From: UBA1731 sp963626295
Lineage (GTDB): Bacteria > Verrucomicrobiota > Kiritimatiellia > RFP12 > UBA1067
Assembly (NCBI GenBank): GCA_963626295.1
Contig: CAVFWS010000040.1
Span: 1-15,786, forward strand
Direction: 5' to 3'
DNA length: 15,786 nt
Both the position numbers and the translations under genes were made by a program. Shown in pieces: positions 6,208 through 13,741 of this stretch; position 1 is the first letter of the stretch, and every line of letters starts with the position of its first letter. The notes beneath the pieces were generated by a model. That model worked only from the letters and a program-made list of their open reading frames with translations, ran no database searches and was not told the origin of the DNA.

Positions 6208-7233
6208 ATGGCAACAGTTTTCTTCGACAACGTCTGCAAGGTCTACTCGCGCGGCGACGCCCCTGCGGTGGAGGGCTTTTCGCTTGAGGTTTCCGACGGC
6301 GAGTTCGTCGTCCTCGTGGGCCCGTCCGGCTGCGGGAAGTCCACCACGCTGCGCATGGTGGCGGGCCTTGAGGTCCCCACGTCCGGCACGATATCCATCG
6401 GCGGGCGCGACGTGACCTCGCTCCCGCCGAAGGACCGCGACATTGCGATGGTGTTCCAGAACTACGCTCTCTATCCGCACATGACCGTGCGCGAGAACCT
6501 TTCCTTTGCGCTGAAGCTCCGCCATGTGCCGAAGGAAGAGATAGCAAGGCGCACGGCGGCGGCCGCGGAGACGCTTGGGCTCACGCCATACCTCGGACGG
6601 CTCCCGAAGGCCCTTTCCGGCGGGCAGAGGCAGCGCGTCGCGCTCGGCCGCGCCATAGTGCGCAACCCGAGCGTGTTCCTCTTCGACGAGCCGCTGTCCA
6701 ACCTCGACGCGAAGATGCGCGTGGAGATGCGCTCGGAGATTGTCCGCCTGCACCGGAGCCTCGGCGCGACGATGATATACGTCACGCACGACCAGACGGA
6801 GGCGATGACGATGGGTACCCGCATCGTCGTGATGAACGGCGGCCGCATACAGCAGGCCGCGGCGCCGCTCGAGGTGTACCGCCATCCGGCGAACACCTTC
6901 GTCGCGTCGTTCATCGGCACGCCGCCCATGAACCTGTTCCCGCCCGGCGTCCTTGACCTTGGGCGTGTCGTCGGCGTGAGGCCGGAGGACATGGGGATGG
7001 AGAAGGTGTCTCCTCGGGACGGACCTGCCGATCCGGTCGGGATCGTCGCGACCGTCGATCTCGTGGAGCCGTTGGGATGCGAGACGCTCGTCCATTGCGT
7101 GACGGCAGACCGCGGCACAAGGGTCACGGTGAGGATGCTGGACCGCAATTCGGCGGGCGTGATGGATGTGAAGAATGGTGACGTGGTCCGGCTTTTGCCG
7201 GACATGGACAAGGCAATTGTGTTTGACAGATAG
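6208..7233 (+). CDS. Sugar ABC transporter ATP-binding protein (MalK/UgpC/MsmX type)
   Basis: A 341-residue cytoplasmic ATPase that powers CUT1-family sugar importers. Walker A is GPSGCGKST (38-46), the Q-loop is at QNYALYPH near 84, the ABC signature LSGGQRQR near 136, Walker B VFLFDEP near 157, the D-loop SNLDAKMR, and the switch His is in YVTHDQTEAM near 194. Residues from about 235 form the C-terminal regulatory TOBE/OB region, with the characteristic VGVRPEDM motif. ATG 6208 matches the family start and lies just after the promoter without a ribosome site. The purine nucleoside phosphorylase gene begins eight bases after its stop, so they form an operon. No permease or binding protein is adjacent. 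In Bacillus, MsmX serves several sugar transporters, so this copy could do the same, including for the permease at 2994, but that is inference. UgpC-type substrates or nucleosides are also possible. Confidence 0.95.
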   Translation: MATVFFDNVCKVYSRGDAPAVEGFSLEVSDGEFVVLVGPSGCGKSTTLRMVAGLEVPTSGTISIGGRDVTSLPPKDRDIAMVFQNYALYPHMTVRENLSFALKLRHVPKEEIARRTAAAAETLGLTPYLGRLPKALSGGQRQRVALGRAIVRNPSVFLFDEPLSNLDAKMRVEMRSEIVRLHRSLGATMIYVTHDQTEAMTMGTRIVVMNGGRIQQAAAPLEVYRHPANTFVASFIGTPPMNLFPPGVLDLGRVVGVRPEDMGMEKVSPRDGPADPVGIVATVDLVEPLGCETLVHCVTADRGTRVTVRMLDRNSAGVMDVKNGDVVRLLPDMDKAIVFDR

Positions 7234-7241
7234 GAGGGACT

Positions 7242-8060
7242 ATGGACTTGCACTATTTCGACAAGGCTGCGGATTCGCTTCCGGACGAGTGCTTCAGGAT
7301 TCCGCCGGACATCTCCGTGGTGCTCGGCAGCGGGTGGGGCGACACGCTGAGGAAGGACAAGATCCTTTGCCGCATTTCCTATGCCGACATAGCGGGGATG
7401 GGCGAGCCGACCGTGTGCGGGCATTCCGGCGAGTTCATCCTCTACGAATACCGCGGTAAGAGGATCGCCGCGTTCGCCGGGCGGCGGCACTGGTACGAGG
7501 GCGTCGGCTGGGAGACCGTGGTGATGCCGATCGAGCTCGTGAGGCGCATGGGCGGGGAGATGGTTCTCCTCACGAATGCGTCCGGCGGCATAAACCCCGC
7601 GCTGCGCCCAGGGGATTTCGTGATCCTGAAGGACCACATCAACACACTCGGGATAAATCCGCTGATAGGCCCGGTGGTGGAAGGCTGGGGGACGCGATTC
7701 CCGGACATGTCGGAGATATACAACAAGCACTACCGCGACCTCCTGCTCGGCGCGGCGCGCCGGCTTGGGCAGCGCGTGATGGAAGGGGTCTATGCGTTCA
7801 CTGGCGGCCCGGTGTACGAGACCCCGGCAGAGATCAGGGCGTATGACCACATGGGGGCGGACATCGTGGGCATGAGCACCGTGCCGGAGGCCGTCTTCGC
7901 AAAGGCGTGCGGACTGCGCGTGGCGGGGCTTTCGCTCGTCTCGAACTATGCCGCCGGGATATCTTCCAGTCCGCTCGCGCACGCGGAGGTGATGGAGTCG
8001 TCGGAGGCGGCGAAGCCGATGATGGCGGCGCTCATGGACGAGTTCGTAAAGACGGCGTAA
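7242..8060 (+). CDS. punA: Purine nucleoside phosphorylase (class I, trimeric type)
   Basis: A 272-residue cytoplasmic enzyme that splits purine (deoxy)nucleosides with phosphate into base and ribose-1-phosphate. Family positions seen are GSGWGD (29-34), GHSGEF (60-65), GRRHWYEG (80-87, phosphate and sugar contacts), LTNASGG (110-116), VYETPAE (191-197, with the base-binding Glu at 193), GMSTVPEA (210-217) and SLVSNYAAG (231-239). N235 aligns with the Asn that selects 6-oxopurines (inosine, guanosine) in trimeric enzymes. Most bacterial and mammalian members have GHSGR or GHAGR where this has GHSGE. ATG 7242 is preceded by a strong GGAGGG. It follows the ABC ATPase by eight bases, suggesting co-expression and possibly salvage of imported nucleosides. 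Xanthosine phosphorylase is a close relative that cannot be ruled out. Confidence 0.93.
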   Translation: MDLHYFDKAADSLPDECFRIPPDISVVLGSGWGDTLRKDKILCRISYADIAGMGEPTVCGHSGEFILYEYRGKRIAAFAGRRHWYEGVGWETVVMPIELVRRMGGEMVLLTNASGGINPALRPGDFVILKDHINTLGINPLIGPVVEGWGTRFPDMSEIYNKHYRDLLLGAARRLGQRVMEGVYAFTGGPVYETPAEIRAYDHMGADIVGMSTVPEAVFAKACGLRVAGLSLVSNYAAGISSSPLAHAEVMESSEAAKPMMAALMDEFVKTA

Positions 8061-8093
8061 GATGCGACTGCAACGGCAAGGGAAAGGAATGAT

Positions 8094-8219
8094 ATGGTCA
8101 GGTTCAGCAGAAGGGGTTTTATCGGCGGCGCGGCGGCCCTGTTCGGCGCGGGCGGCAGGCCAATAGGGTCCGCCGTGTTTGATAGCAAGCCGGGAAAGGA
8201 TAAGGTCAAGAGGTCATGA
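8094..8219 (+). CDS. 41-residue ORF with a twin-arginine (Tat) signal
   Basis: This short frame has AGGA (8085-8088) five bases before ATG 8094. The product begins MVRFSRRGFIGGAAALFGAG. That is a short basic start, a Tat box S-R-R-x-F-I (5-10) and a weakly hydrophobic Gly/Ala-rich stretch, followed by about 20 polar residues ending KVKRS. Its TGA overlaps the ATG of the next gene (ATGA, 8216-8219), the arrangement of translationally coupled cistrons. I recognise no mature domain. It is either a very small Tat-targeted peptide, a leader whose translation couples expression of the outer-membrane protein, or the remnant of a larger Tat substrate that lost its body. It is not simply the downstream protein's signal peptide, because that protein has its own Sec signal. 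Confidence 0.5.
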   Translation: MVRFSRRGFIGGAAALFGAGGRPIGSAVFDSKPGKDKVKRS

Positions 8220-8710
8220 ACGCGGGACGTACGGTAAGGCGCCTGGCATTGGTGGCGATCGCCGCAGTCGGTGCGGCATCGCCGTCGGTGGCGTCGGAAG
8301 ATGATGGCGAGTACGAGTTCGACCGCCGGTACGTGGGGACCGCCGGAACGATGGTCCTGCCGCAGGGCGGAAGCGCGATGCGCCGACTCGGCGGCGCCAC
8401 GGCGCGGATAGGGTATTACCTCACCGAATCGCTCGCCGTCGAGGCCGATGCGGCGTGGCTTGAGGACTGCGCCGGACTCGGCGTCCAGGGGCTGTGGCAC
8501 ATGTACGGGTACGAACGCCTCGATCCGTTCCTGACCTTCGGCGCGCGGGGCTGGATCGGCGGCAATGTGGGGCCTTCTGCCGGAATCGGCGCCTTCTACC
8601 ACCTTACGGACAGCTGGTCCCTGCGGTTTGACGCCCAGTCCACGCTTGGCCTGGATGGCGGATGCGCGATGGCGTACACGGTCGGGGCGGGGGTGCAGTA
8701 TTCGTTCTGA
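8216..8710 (+). CDS. Small outer-membrane beta-barrel protein (predicted)
   Basis: A 164-residue protein with a Sec signal peptide (basic MNAGRTVRR, hydrophobic core LALVAIAAVGAAS, likely cleavage after SVA at residue 26). The mature part is made of alternating-residue strands rich in Gly, Tyr and Trp (ARIGYYLTESLAVEADAAWL, PFLTFGARGWIGGNVG, AGIGAFYHLTDSWSLRFDAQ, AYTVGAGVQYSF). The last residue is Phe in the YSF ending, the usual recognition signal for beta-barrel insertion. Its length suits an eight-stranded barrel of the OmpW/OmpA-barrel kind. It shares four bases with the preceding 41-residue ORF and probably belongs to the ATPase-phosphorylase transcript. The specific role, whether pore or structural, is unknown. 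Confidence in the beta-barrel call is moderate to good and rests on pattern rather than on a recognised family. Confidence 0.75.
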   Translation: MNAGRTVRRLALVAIAAVGAASPSVASEDDGEYEFDRRYVGTAGTMVLPQGGSAMRRLGGATARIGYYLTESLAVEADAAWLEDCAGLGVQGLWHMYGYERLDPFLTFGARGWIGGNVGPSAGIGAFYHLTDSWSLRFDAQSTLGLDGGCAMAYTVGAGVQYSF

Positions 8711-8767
8711 CGATCCTCCCGCATGGCGTATGGCACGGTGTCGTTAAAGGGAAGGCAAGCATGGCTG

Positions 8768-10159
8768 ATGGAGACTATGAAAGAGAATTTGGACGCAAGG
8801 CCGAACTCCAGAGAATCGGGCGAATACTTCGAGCTGCTAAGGTTCCAGACCGTAGGGGCGGATCCGACCCGTCTGCGGGACTGCGTACAGTGCGCGATGT
8901 GGTTGAAGGGATGGCTCGAGAGGATAGGGGCTGACGCCACGCTCCTGCTTCCCGAGGGAAGCGGAGTCTCTGCGGTCCCCCCGGTGGTGTTCGGCGAGAG
9001 GCCTGGCGACCCCGGTGCGCCGACTGTCCTTTTCTACGGGCATTATGACGTGCAGCCGCCAGACCCGATAGAGGAATGGACATCGCCGCCGTTCGAGCCG
9101 ACCGAAAGGGATGGGCGCGTCTATTGCCGCGGCGTCCAGGACGACAAGGGGCAGTTCTTCTCGTTCCTGTGCGGCTTGCGCGATTTCCTTGCCTCGCACA
9201 CCGGGCCGATGCCGACGGTGAAGTTCCTGCTTGAGGGACAGGAGGAAAGCGGCAGTGCGGCCGTGGCGAAGGTCGCCGGGGAGATCAGGGATCGGCTGCG
9301 CGCCGATGTGCTTCTCGTATGCGACACGGGCGCGGCCTCGGATCTGCGTCCGGCCATAGTCGCCGGACTGCGGGGCGTGGTCCACTTCACCGTCAGGCTT
9401 TCGTCCGCCAAGATGGATCTCCATTCGGGACGGTACGGCGGCATTGCGCCGAACGCCGCGCAGGGGATCTCGAAACTTCTCGCCTCCCTGCACAATCCGG
9501 ACGGCTCGATAGCGGTGCGTGGGTTCTGCGATCATGTGGAGCCGCCGTCCGCCAAGGAGCTGGAGCTGGCCGAATCGGCGGCGATGGATGACAAGGAATA
9601 CGAGCGGGAGATGGGCGTCGCGCCCGTGGGCGGCGAGAGGGGGAAGTCCGTGACGGAGCGGAACTCCTTCCGTCCGACGATAGAGGTGAACGGGGTCCAT
9701 TCCGGCTATGGCGGGCCAGGCTCGAAGACCGTCATACCGTGCTCGGCCATCGCGAAGCTTTCCATGAGGCTTGTGCCCGGGCAGAGCCCCGCCGAGTGCA
9801 TGGATCTTGTCGTGCGCCACCTGAAGCGGCACACGCCGGCGGGGATGTCGCTTTCCGTGGAGGATGTGACCGGCGATGCGCCGGCGATGCGCCTGCCGCT
9901 GAAAAGCCCGGCGTTCCGGCTCGCGGCGGACGTGCTCGGACGCATCGATCCGAGGGGGGCGGTGTTCCAGTGGGACGGCGCCTCGATACCGATCGTATCC
10001 ACCCTCGCCCGGATCTCCGGCGCCGCGCCCCTGCTCGTCGGGTTCGGACAGGGCGAGGACCGCATCCACTCGCCGAACGAGTCGTTCTCGTGGCGCCAGT
10101 TCGCGCTCTGCCGCCGCTGGGCGCGCGACATCCTGCTCGCCTTGGTGGGCAGTGCCTGA
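8768..10159 (+). CDS. M20-family metallodipeptidase
   Basis: A 463-residue zinc peptidase of the M20 family (PepV/carnosinase branch), which cleaves dipeptides or short peptides. Numbering from ATG 8768, metal ligands are H92 in GHYDVQP with D94 as activator, D125 in GVQDDKG, E159-E160 in LEGQEESG (general base and ligand), D186 in VCDTG, and H434 in RIHSPNE. The smaller dimerisation domain spans roughly 195-370, with the substrate-contact HSGRYGG and HSGYGGPGSKTVIP. No signal peptide, so cytoplasmic. The start is uncertain. ATG 8768 has GGGAAGG twelve bases upstream, ATG 8777 has GGAG only three bases upstream, and ATG 8723 has no ribosome site. An ATG at 8761 sits best for that GGGAAGG but is in another frame. 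It lies about 57 bases after the outer-membrane gene and may share its transcript. Substrate unknown. Confidence 0.93.
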   Translation: METMKENLDARPNSRESGEYFELLRFQTVGADPTRLRDCVQCAMWLKGWLERIGADATLLLPEGSGVSAVPPVVFGERPGDPGAPTVLFYGHYDVQPPDPIEEWTSPPFEPTERDGRVYCRGVQDDKGQFFSFLCGLRDFLASHTGPMPTVKFLLEGQEESGSAAVAKVAGEIRDRLRADVLLVCDTGAASDLRPAIVAGLRGVVHFTVRLSSAKMDLHSGRYGGIAPNAAQGISKLLASLHNPDGSIAVRGFCDHVEPPSAKELELAESAAMDDKEYEREMGVAPVGGERGKSVTERNSFRPTIEVNGVHSGYGGPGSKTVIPCSAIAKLSMRLVPGQSPAECMDLVVRHLKRHTPAGMSLSVEDVTGDAPAMRLPLKSPAFRLAADVLGRIDPRGAVFQWDGASIPIVSTLARISGAAPLLVGFGQGEDRIHSPNESFSWRQFALCRRWARDILLALVGSA

Positions 10160-10243
10160 GGCGGTTCGACGAGGACCGTCTGCCCCCATCTGCCACTGCC
10201 CACTTCGGTCGCAACAGGTGCGCCCCTGAATCAATCAACGCCT

Positions 10244-10275
10244 AAATGGCCAAATGCAATCGCAAATCGCAAATC
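10244..10275 (-). repeat. Solo copy of the CGATTTG repeat arm
   Basis: The minus strand reads GATTTGCGATTTGCGATTGC and on into GGCCATTT. Bases 10244-10268 are an exact 25-base inverted match to 5588-5612, part of the left arm of the 5561-5962 element. It ends about six bases before the tsaE promoter. Confidence 0.8.
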
Positions 10276-10281
10276 CAATTG

Positions 10282-10290
10282 TGGTATAAT
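10282..10290 (+). promoter_or_regulatory. Extended -10 promoter upstream of tsaE
   Basis: TGGTATAAT with hexamer 10285-10290, in the wider context TTGTGGTATAATTCC that also occurs (on the minus strand) at the tRNA promoter. No clear -35; the place where one would lie is occupied by the repeat fragment. Predicted leader to ATG 10362 is about 65 bases. Confidence 0.65.
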
Positions 10291-10361
10291 TCCCCGCGTC
10301 CCACGGATTGTCGGATGTCTCCGGCAGGCGTGGGCACGGAGGCTTCAGGACGTTGGAAAAG

Positions 10362-10778
10362 ATGAGATTCGAGACCCGCAGCGAGGCGGAGACGTGGGAG
10401 GTCGCAAGGCGATTCGCGGAAACCCTCGCGCCTGGCGACGTGGTGTGCCTCGAGGGAGACCTCGGGTCTGGCAAGACCACCTTCACGCAGGGACTGTGCT
10501 CCGCGATAGGCGCCAGACGGGCGGTGGTCAGCCCCACGTTCTGCATAGTGTCCGAGCATCCGTCCGACCGGTTCCTTGTCGTGCACATGGATCTCTATCG
10601 GCTCCATGACGAGGACGACGTGCTTCAGGTCGGGTGGGAGGACTACCTTGCCCGCGGCGCGGTGCTTGTGGTGGAGTGGCCAGACCGCGCCGGCGCCCTG
10701 ATTCCGGAAAATGCCAAGCGCGTACGCTTTTCGTACGGCGACGGGGAGGGGTGCCGGACGATAGAGGTCTGCGCATGA
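10362..10778 (+). CDS. tsaE: tRNA threonylcarbamoyladenosine biosynthesis ATPase TsaE
   Basis: A 138-residue cytoplasmic P-loop protein that, with TsaB and TsaD, installs the t6A modification at position 37 of ANN-reading tRNAs. It shows the family start MRFETRSEAETWEVARRFAE, GDVVCLEGDLGSGKTTF (Walker A at about 31-38), SPTFCIVSEH, the HMDLYRL motif and VLVVEWPDR (Walker B-like). Length is near the usual 140-155. ATG 10362 is chosen because the homology begins there and GGAAAAG lies just upstream. In-frame TTG codons at 10308 and 10353 are possible alternative starts, but the extra residues look unlike the family. No tsaB or tsaD is beside it. ettA starts 67 bases downstream with its own strong ribosome site. 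Confidence 0.95.
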   Translation: MRFETRSEAETWEVARRFAETLAPGDVVCLEGDLGSGKTTFTQGLCSAIGARRAVVSPTFCIVSEHPSDRFLVVHMDLYRLHDEDDVLQVGWEDYLARGAVLVVEWPDRAGALIPENAKRVRFSYGDGEGCRTIEVCA

Positions 10779-10845
10779 GCGCGTCGCGCCCGGCGGCGGG
10801 CGGATGAGATCGGCGGAAAAGAATTTGACTTAAAAAGGAGATGAA

Positions 10846-12450
10846 ATGGCGGGCGAGTATCAGTTCAGTCTGATTGACGTGACGAAGCAGGTTGGCACGA
10901 AGACGATCCTTAAGGACGTCAACCTCAGTTTCTTCTACGGGGCGCACATAGGCGTGATAGGCGGCAACGGCGCGGGCAAGTCCACGCTCCTCAAGGTGCT
11001 TGCCGGCATCGACACGGACCTGATGGGGACTGTGCAGGTCGCCAAGGGCACCAACATCGGGTATCTGCCGCAGGAGCCGCAGCTCGACGACTCGAAGACG
11101 GTCGCGGAGGTCGTCGCGGAGGGTGCCGAGAAGGCCCGCTCCATGGTCGAGCGCTACGAGGATCTCTGCTGCCGGCTGGACGACCCGAAGGCCGCCGAGG
11201 AGATGGAGCGCATCCAGGCCGTCATAGACGCGAACGACTACTGGAACATCGACAATCTCGTGGAAAGGGCGATGGCGGACATGGGGTGTCCTCCGGGAGA
11301 CACCCCCGTGAAGGTGCTTTCCGGCGGCGAGCGCCGCCGCGTGGCGATATGCCGGCTGCTGCTTACGAACCCGGACGTGCTGCTCCTCGACGAGCCGACG
11401 AACCACCTCGATGCGGAGACCACGTTCCGGCTGGAGACCTACCTCAAGGATTTCAAGGGTACGCTCATCGTCGTCACGCACGACCGCTATTTCCTGTCGG
11501 ACGTCACGGACTGGATACTGGAGCTCGACCACGGGATATGCTATCCATACAAGGGCAACTACGAGGAGTGGCTCAAGCAGAAGCAGGCGTATCTCGAACG
11601 CGAGGCCAAGGCCGAAAACAGCCGCCGGAAACTGCTCGAGAACGAGCTGAAGTGGATACAGACGAACCCGTCCGGACGCCATTCGAAGGCGCAGGCCCGC
11701 GTGAAGCGGTACGAGGAGCTCCAGAAGCAGCAGGTGAGCGCCCGCGAGGACGACCTCGTGATCCGCATCCCGCCGGGTCCGCGCCTCGGCGACCTCGTCG
11801 TGAAGGCGGAGCACGTGAAGATGGGCTTTGGCGACAGGGTGCTATACGACGACCTCACGTTCGACCTGCCGCGTGGCGGAATCGTGGGCGTGATCGGCGC
11901 GAACGGGGCGGGGAAGACGACCCTGTTCAAGCTCATCACCGGCGAGATGAAGCCCCTTTCGGGATCGCTGCGCGTCGGCGAGACGGTCAAGCTGTCGTAT
12001 GTCGACCAGCTTCGCGGTGAACTCGACCCCAACCATACCGTGTACGAGGAGATTACCGGCGGCGGCGAATTCGTGCGGCTTGCCGGCGAGACGATGATGA
12101 ACGGCCGCGCATACTGCTCCCGCTTCAACTTCAGGGGACCCGAGCAGCAGAAGAAGGTGGGGGTACTTTCGGGCGGCGAGCGCAACCGCGTGCACCTCGC
12201 GAAGCTGCTCACGAGCGGCGGGAACCTTCTCCTTCTCGACGAGCCTACGAACGATCTCGACGTGGCGACGCTCCGCTCGCTTGAGGAAGGCTTGCAGGAC
12301 TTTGGAGGATGCGTGATGGTCGTCTCGCACGACCGCTGGTTCCTCGACCGCATCGCGACGCACATCCTTGCGTTTGAGGGCGGCGGGAAGACCTGCTGGT
12401 TCGAGGGCGGCTTCTCCGACTACCATGAGATGAGGGAAAGACGTCGCTGA
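10846..12450 (+). CDS. ettA: ABC-F translation factor EttA (energy-dependent translational throttle)
   Basis: A 534-residue cytoplasmic protein with two ABC ATPase domains and no membrane segment, the ABC-F layout. Domain 1 has Walker A GGNGAGKST (39-47), signature LSGGERRRV (near 158) and Walker B VLLLDEPTNHLD. Domain 2 has Walker A GANGAGKTT (near 351), signature LSGGERNRV (near 442) and LLLLDEPTNDLD. The linker between them (about 240-310) is the charged P-site-tRNA-interacting region, including the ETTA-type segment PSGRHSKAQARVKRYEEL. EttA binds the ribosomal E site and gates the first peptide bond according to ATP/ADP levels. Both catalytic Glu residues after Walker B are present. ATG 10846 follows AAAAAGGAG closely, the strongest ribosome site in this stretch. 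The preference for EttA over other ABC-F subgroups rests on the linker and length; resistance-type ABC-F is unlikely. Confidence 0.95.
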   Translation: MAGEYQFSLIDVTKQVGTKTILKDVNLSFFYGAHIGVIGGNGAGKSTLLKVLAGIDTDLMGTVQVAKGTNIGYLPQEPQLDDSKTVAEVVAEGAEKARSMVERYEDLCCRLDDPKAAEEMERIQAVIDANDYWNIDNLVERAMADMGCPPGDTPVKVLSGGERRRVAICRLLLTNPDVLLLDEPTNHLDAETTFRLETYLKDFKGTLIVVTHDRYFLSDVTDWILELDHGICYPYKGNYEEWLKQKQAYLEREAKAENSRRKLLENELKWIQTNPSGRHSKAQARVKRYEELQKQQVSAREDDLVIRIPPGPRLGDLVVKAEHVKMGFGDRVLYDDLTFDLPRGGIVGVIGANGAGKTTLFKLITGEMKPLSGSLRVGETVKLSYVDQLRGELDPNHTVYEEITGGGEFVRLAGETMMNGRAYCSRFNFRGPEQQKKVGVLSGGERNRVHLAKLLTSGGNLLLLDEPTNDLDVATLRSLEEGLQDFGGCVMVVSHDRWFLDRIATHILAFEGGGKTCWFEGGFSDYHEMRERRR

Positions 12451-12470
12451 CGCGCCTATGGGGATTCGCG

Positions 12471-13013
12471 ATGCGCCTGCCGGTTCATGTATGGATTACG
12501 GAACGTAATGCCGAGCCGGAAGAGCTGGCCGGATATCTCGCCGAGATCGCCCGGCGCATGGACGAATCCCCGGGACGGATGTGCATTGTGGTGGAGTCGT
12601 CCGTACAGGCGAGCCTTGACATCGACCCTTCGGACGGCAGCCTCGTGGCGAGGGTCGCAGGGGCGGAGAGGCGCTTTTCGCTGAGGCGCCGGTGGCTGCC
12701 CGAGCATCCGGTGCCCCTTGAGCTCGGCCCGCCGCAGGGCGGCCGGAGCCGCAGGACGGTTCTTCTCGCGGATCCGGCAGGTGGAAACCGGTTCAGGGTA
12801 AGGTCATGCCGCGTTTTCGGTTTCCCGGCATGGGTGTATGTCCTGCTTGCGGCGAGCGCATCGGTCGCGGTGGTGACGTTCAATGGCATTGCCGTCGCCT
12901 TGGCTTTGTCATTGCTTGCCGCCATTGCGTTCACGAGAATGTTCCCGCGCGCCTGTTCGAGGATTACGGATCTCTTCTGGATGTGGCATTGCCGGGTGCG
13001 TTTCCCGGCTTGA
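12471..13013 (+). CDS. Hypothetical protein with C-terminal two-helix membrane hairpin
   Basis: A 180-residue protein I do not recognise. Residues 1-115 are soluble in character, with a mixed start (MRLPVHVWITERNAEPEELAGY), an amphipathic helix and strand-like SLVARVAGAERRFSLRRRW. Residues about 120-158 form two hydrophobic segments split by an NG turn (VYVLLAASASVAVVTF, then IAVALALSLLAAIAF), followed by a basic end with several Cys and Trp. No signal peptide, so the N-terminal domain probably sits in the cytoplasm. The frame is preferred over the overlapping frame at 12806 because its third codon positions are GC-rich like the neighbours. ATG 12471 lies 20 bases after ettA, with only GGGGA (12460-12464) as a weak ribosome site, so it may be co-transcribed with ettA. 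Confidence 0.65.
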   Translation: MRLPVHVWITERNAEPEELAGYLAEIARRMDESPGRMCIVVESSVQASLDIDPSDGSLVARVAGAERRFSLRRRWLPEHPVPLELGPPQGGRSRRTVLLADPAGGNRFRVRSCRVFGFPAWVYVLLAASASVAVVTFNGIAVALALSLLAAIAFTRMFPRACSRITDLFWMWHCRVRFPA

Positions 13014-13032
13014 CGGCTTGAAAGGACGGCTT

Positions 13033-13061
13033 TTGCAAATGAAGCGCGGAAATGGTATAAT
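13033..13061 (+). promoter_or_regulatory. Promoter of the XRE-cupin regulator gene
   Basis: TTGCAA (13033-13038), a 17-base spacer and extended -10 TGGTATAAT (hexamer 13056-13061). Predicted leader of about 44 bases with AAAGGA ahead of ATG 13112. It is the best all-round promoter match in the window. Confidence 0.75.
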
Positions 13062-13111
13062 GCGCGAAAATTTGCGGAGCGAGGAATCGTCCGATTGAAA
13101 GGATAACCGAA

Positions 13112-13675
13112 ATGGCCAATGAAACAAAGGTCGGGGCGCGAGTGCGCACATACCGTGAACGTCTTGACATGAGCATATACGATCTGTCGCAGAAGAGCGG
13201 CATATCGGAGGATGTCATAAACTCGATCGAGAAGGGCGAGGTAGTTCCCGCCCTTGGCGTGCTCACGAAACTGTCGCGGGCACTCGGCCAGCGCCTCGGC
13301 ACGTTCATGGACGACCAGTTCAAGCCTGATCCGATCATAACCCGCGCGAACGAGCTTGACGCCGTAAGGGTGGCGCATTCCGGGAAGACGGAGGCGGGAT
13401 ACAGCTACTACTCGCTCGCCGTCGGCAAGCCAGATCGCCACATGGATCCGTTTCGTGTGGAGTTCGCGCCAGACGCAAAGCCGATGCAGTCCTCCCATGA
13501 AGGGGAGGAGCTCATCATCTGCATCAGCGGGAAGGTGGAGCTTACGTATGGAAACGAGACCACGGTCCTTGGGCCGGGGGACACGGCTTACTACAACAGC
13601 GTGGTAAGGCACACGCTGAGGAGCGCCGACGGCAAGCCCGCGTCCATATACGGCATAGTATTCATGCCGTTCTGA
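13112..13675 (+). CDS. XRE-family transcriptional regulator with C-terminal cupin domain
   Basis: A 187-residue cytoplasmic regulator. Residues about 9-66 form an XRE helix-turn-helix (VRTYRERLDMSIYDLSQKSGISEDVINSIEKGEVVPALGVLTKLSRALG). Residues about 100-185 are a small cupin barrel, with HEGEELIICISGKVELTYGNE and LGPGDTAYYNSVVRHTLRS carrying the usual His/Glu positions of a ligand- or metal-binding cupin. This architecture is known from regulators such as PuuR, ClgR-like and SutR-type proteins that sense small molecules; the ligand cannot be predicted here. It is a single-gene transcription unit with its own consensus promoter, a plausible ribosome site (AAAGGA) and a strong hairpin 37 bases after the stop. 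Such regulators often control themselves or a distant operon; no obvious operator palindrome was found in the leader. Confidence 0.93.
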   Translation: MANETKVGARVRTYRERLDMSIYDLSQKSGISEDVINSIEKGEVVPALGVLTKLSRALGQRLGTFMDDQFKPDPIITRANELDAVRVAHSGKTEAGYSYYSLAVGKPDRHMDPFRVEFAPDAKPMQSSHEGEELIICISGKVELTYGNETTVLGPGDTAYYNSVVRHTLRSADGKPASIYGIVFMPF

Positions 13676-13712
13676 AGCCCGGATGCGGTCTGGCATCCAT
13701 GGCAGGAAAACG

Positions 13713-13737
13713 GGGCCGGCGGTTTGACCGCCGGCCC
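13713..13737 (+). terminator. Strong hairpin after the regulator gene
   Basis: An 11-base-pair perfect stem (GGGCCGGCGGT, 13713-13723, with ACCGCCGGCCC, 13727-13737) around a TTG loop. There is no U-tract on the plus strand, so it is an imperfect intrinsic terminator and may need Rho or act as a 3' stabiliser. Read on the minus strand it is followed by a short T run. A smaller six-base-pair hairpin (GGATGC/GCATCC) precedes it at 13681-13698. Confidence 0.55.
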
Positions 13738-13741
13738 TGTC

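Noticed and set aside
8662..8934. Frame from ATG 8761 with a well-spaced GGGAAGG, possibly a separate small gene or a frameshifted start of the peptidase
   Set aside because: The peptidase frame carries family-like sequence over the same interval (SGEYFELLRFQTV onwards), and the alternative frame is featureless.
12806..13021. A 71-residue frame with zinc-ribbon-like cysteines (CPAC ... CRHC)
   Set aside because: It overlaps the 12471-13013 gene in another frame, its third codon positions are T-rich unlike the neighbours, and the alternative frame encodes clean membrane helices with GC-rich third positions.
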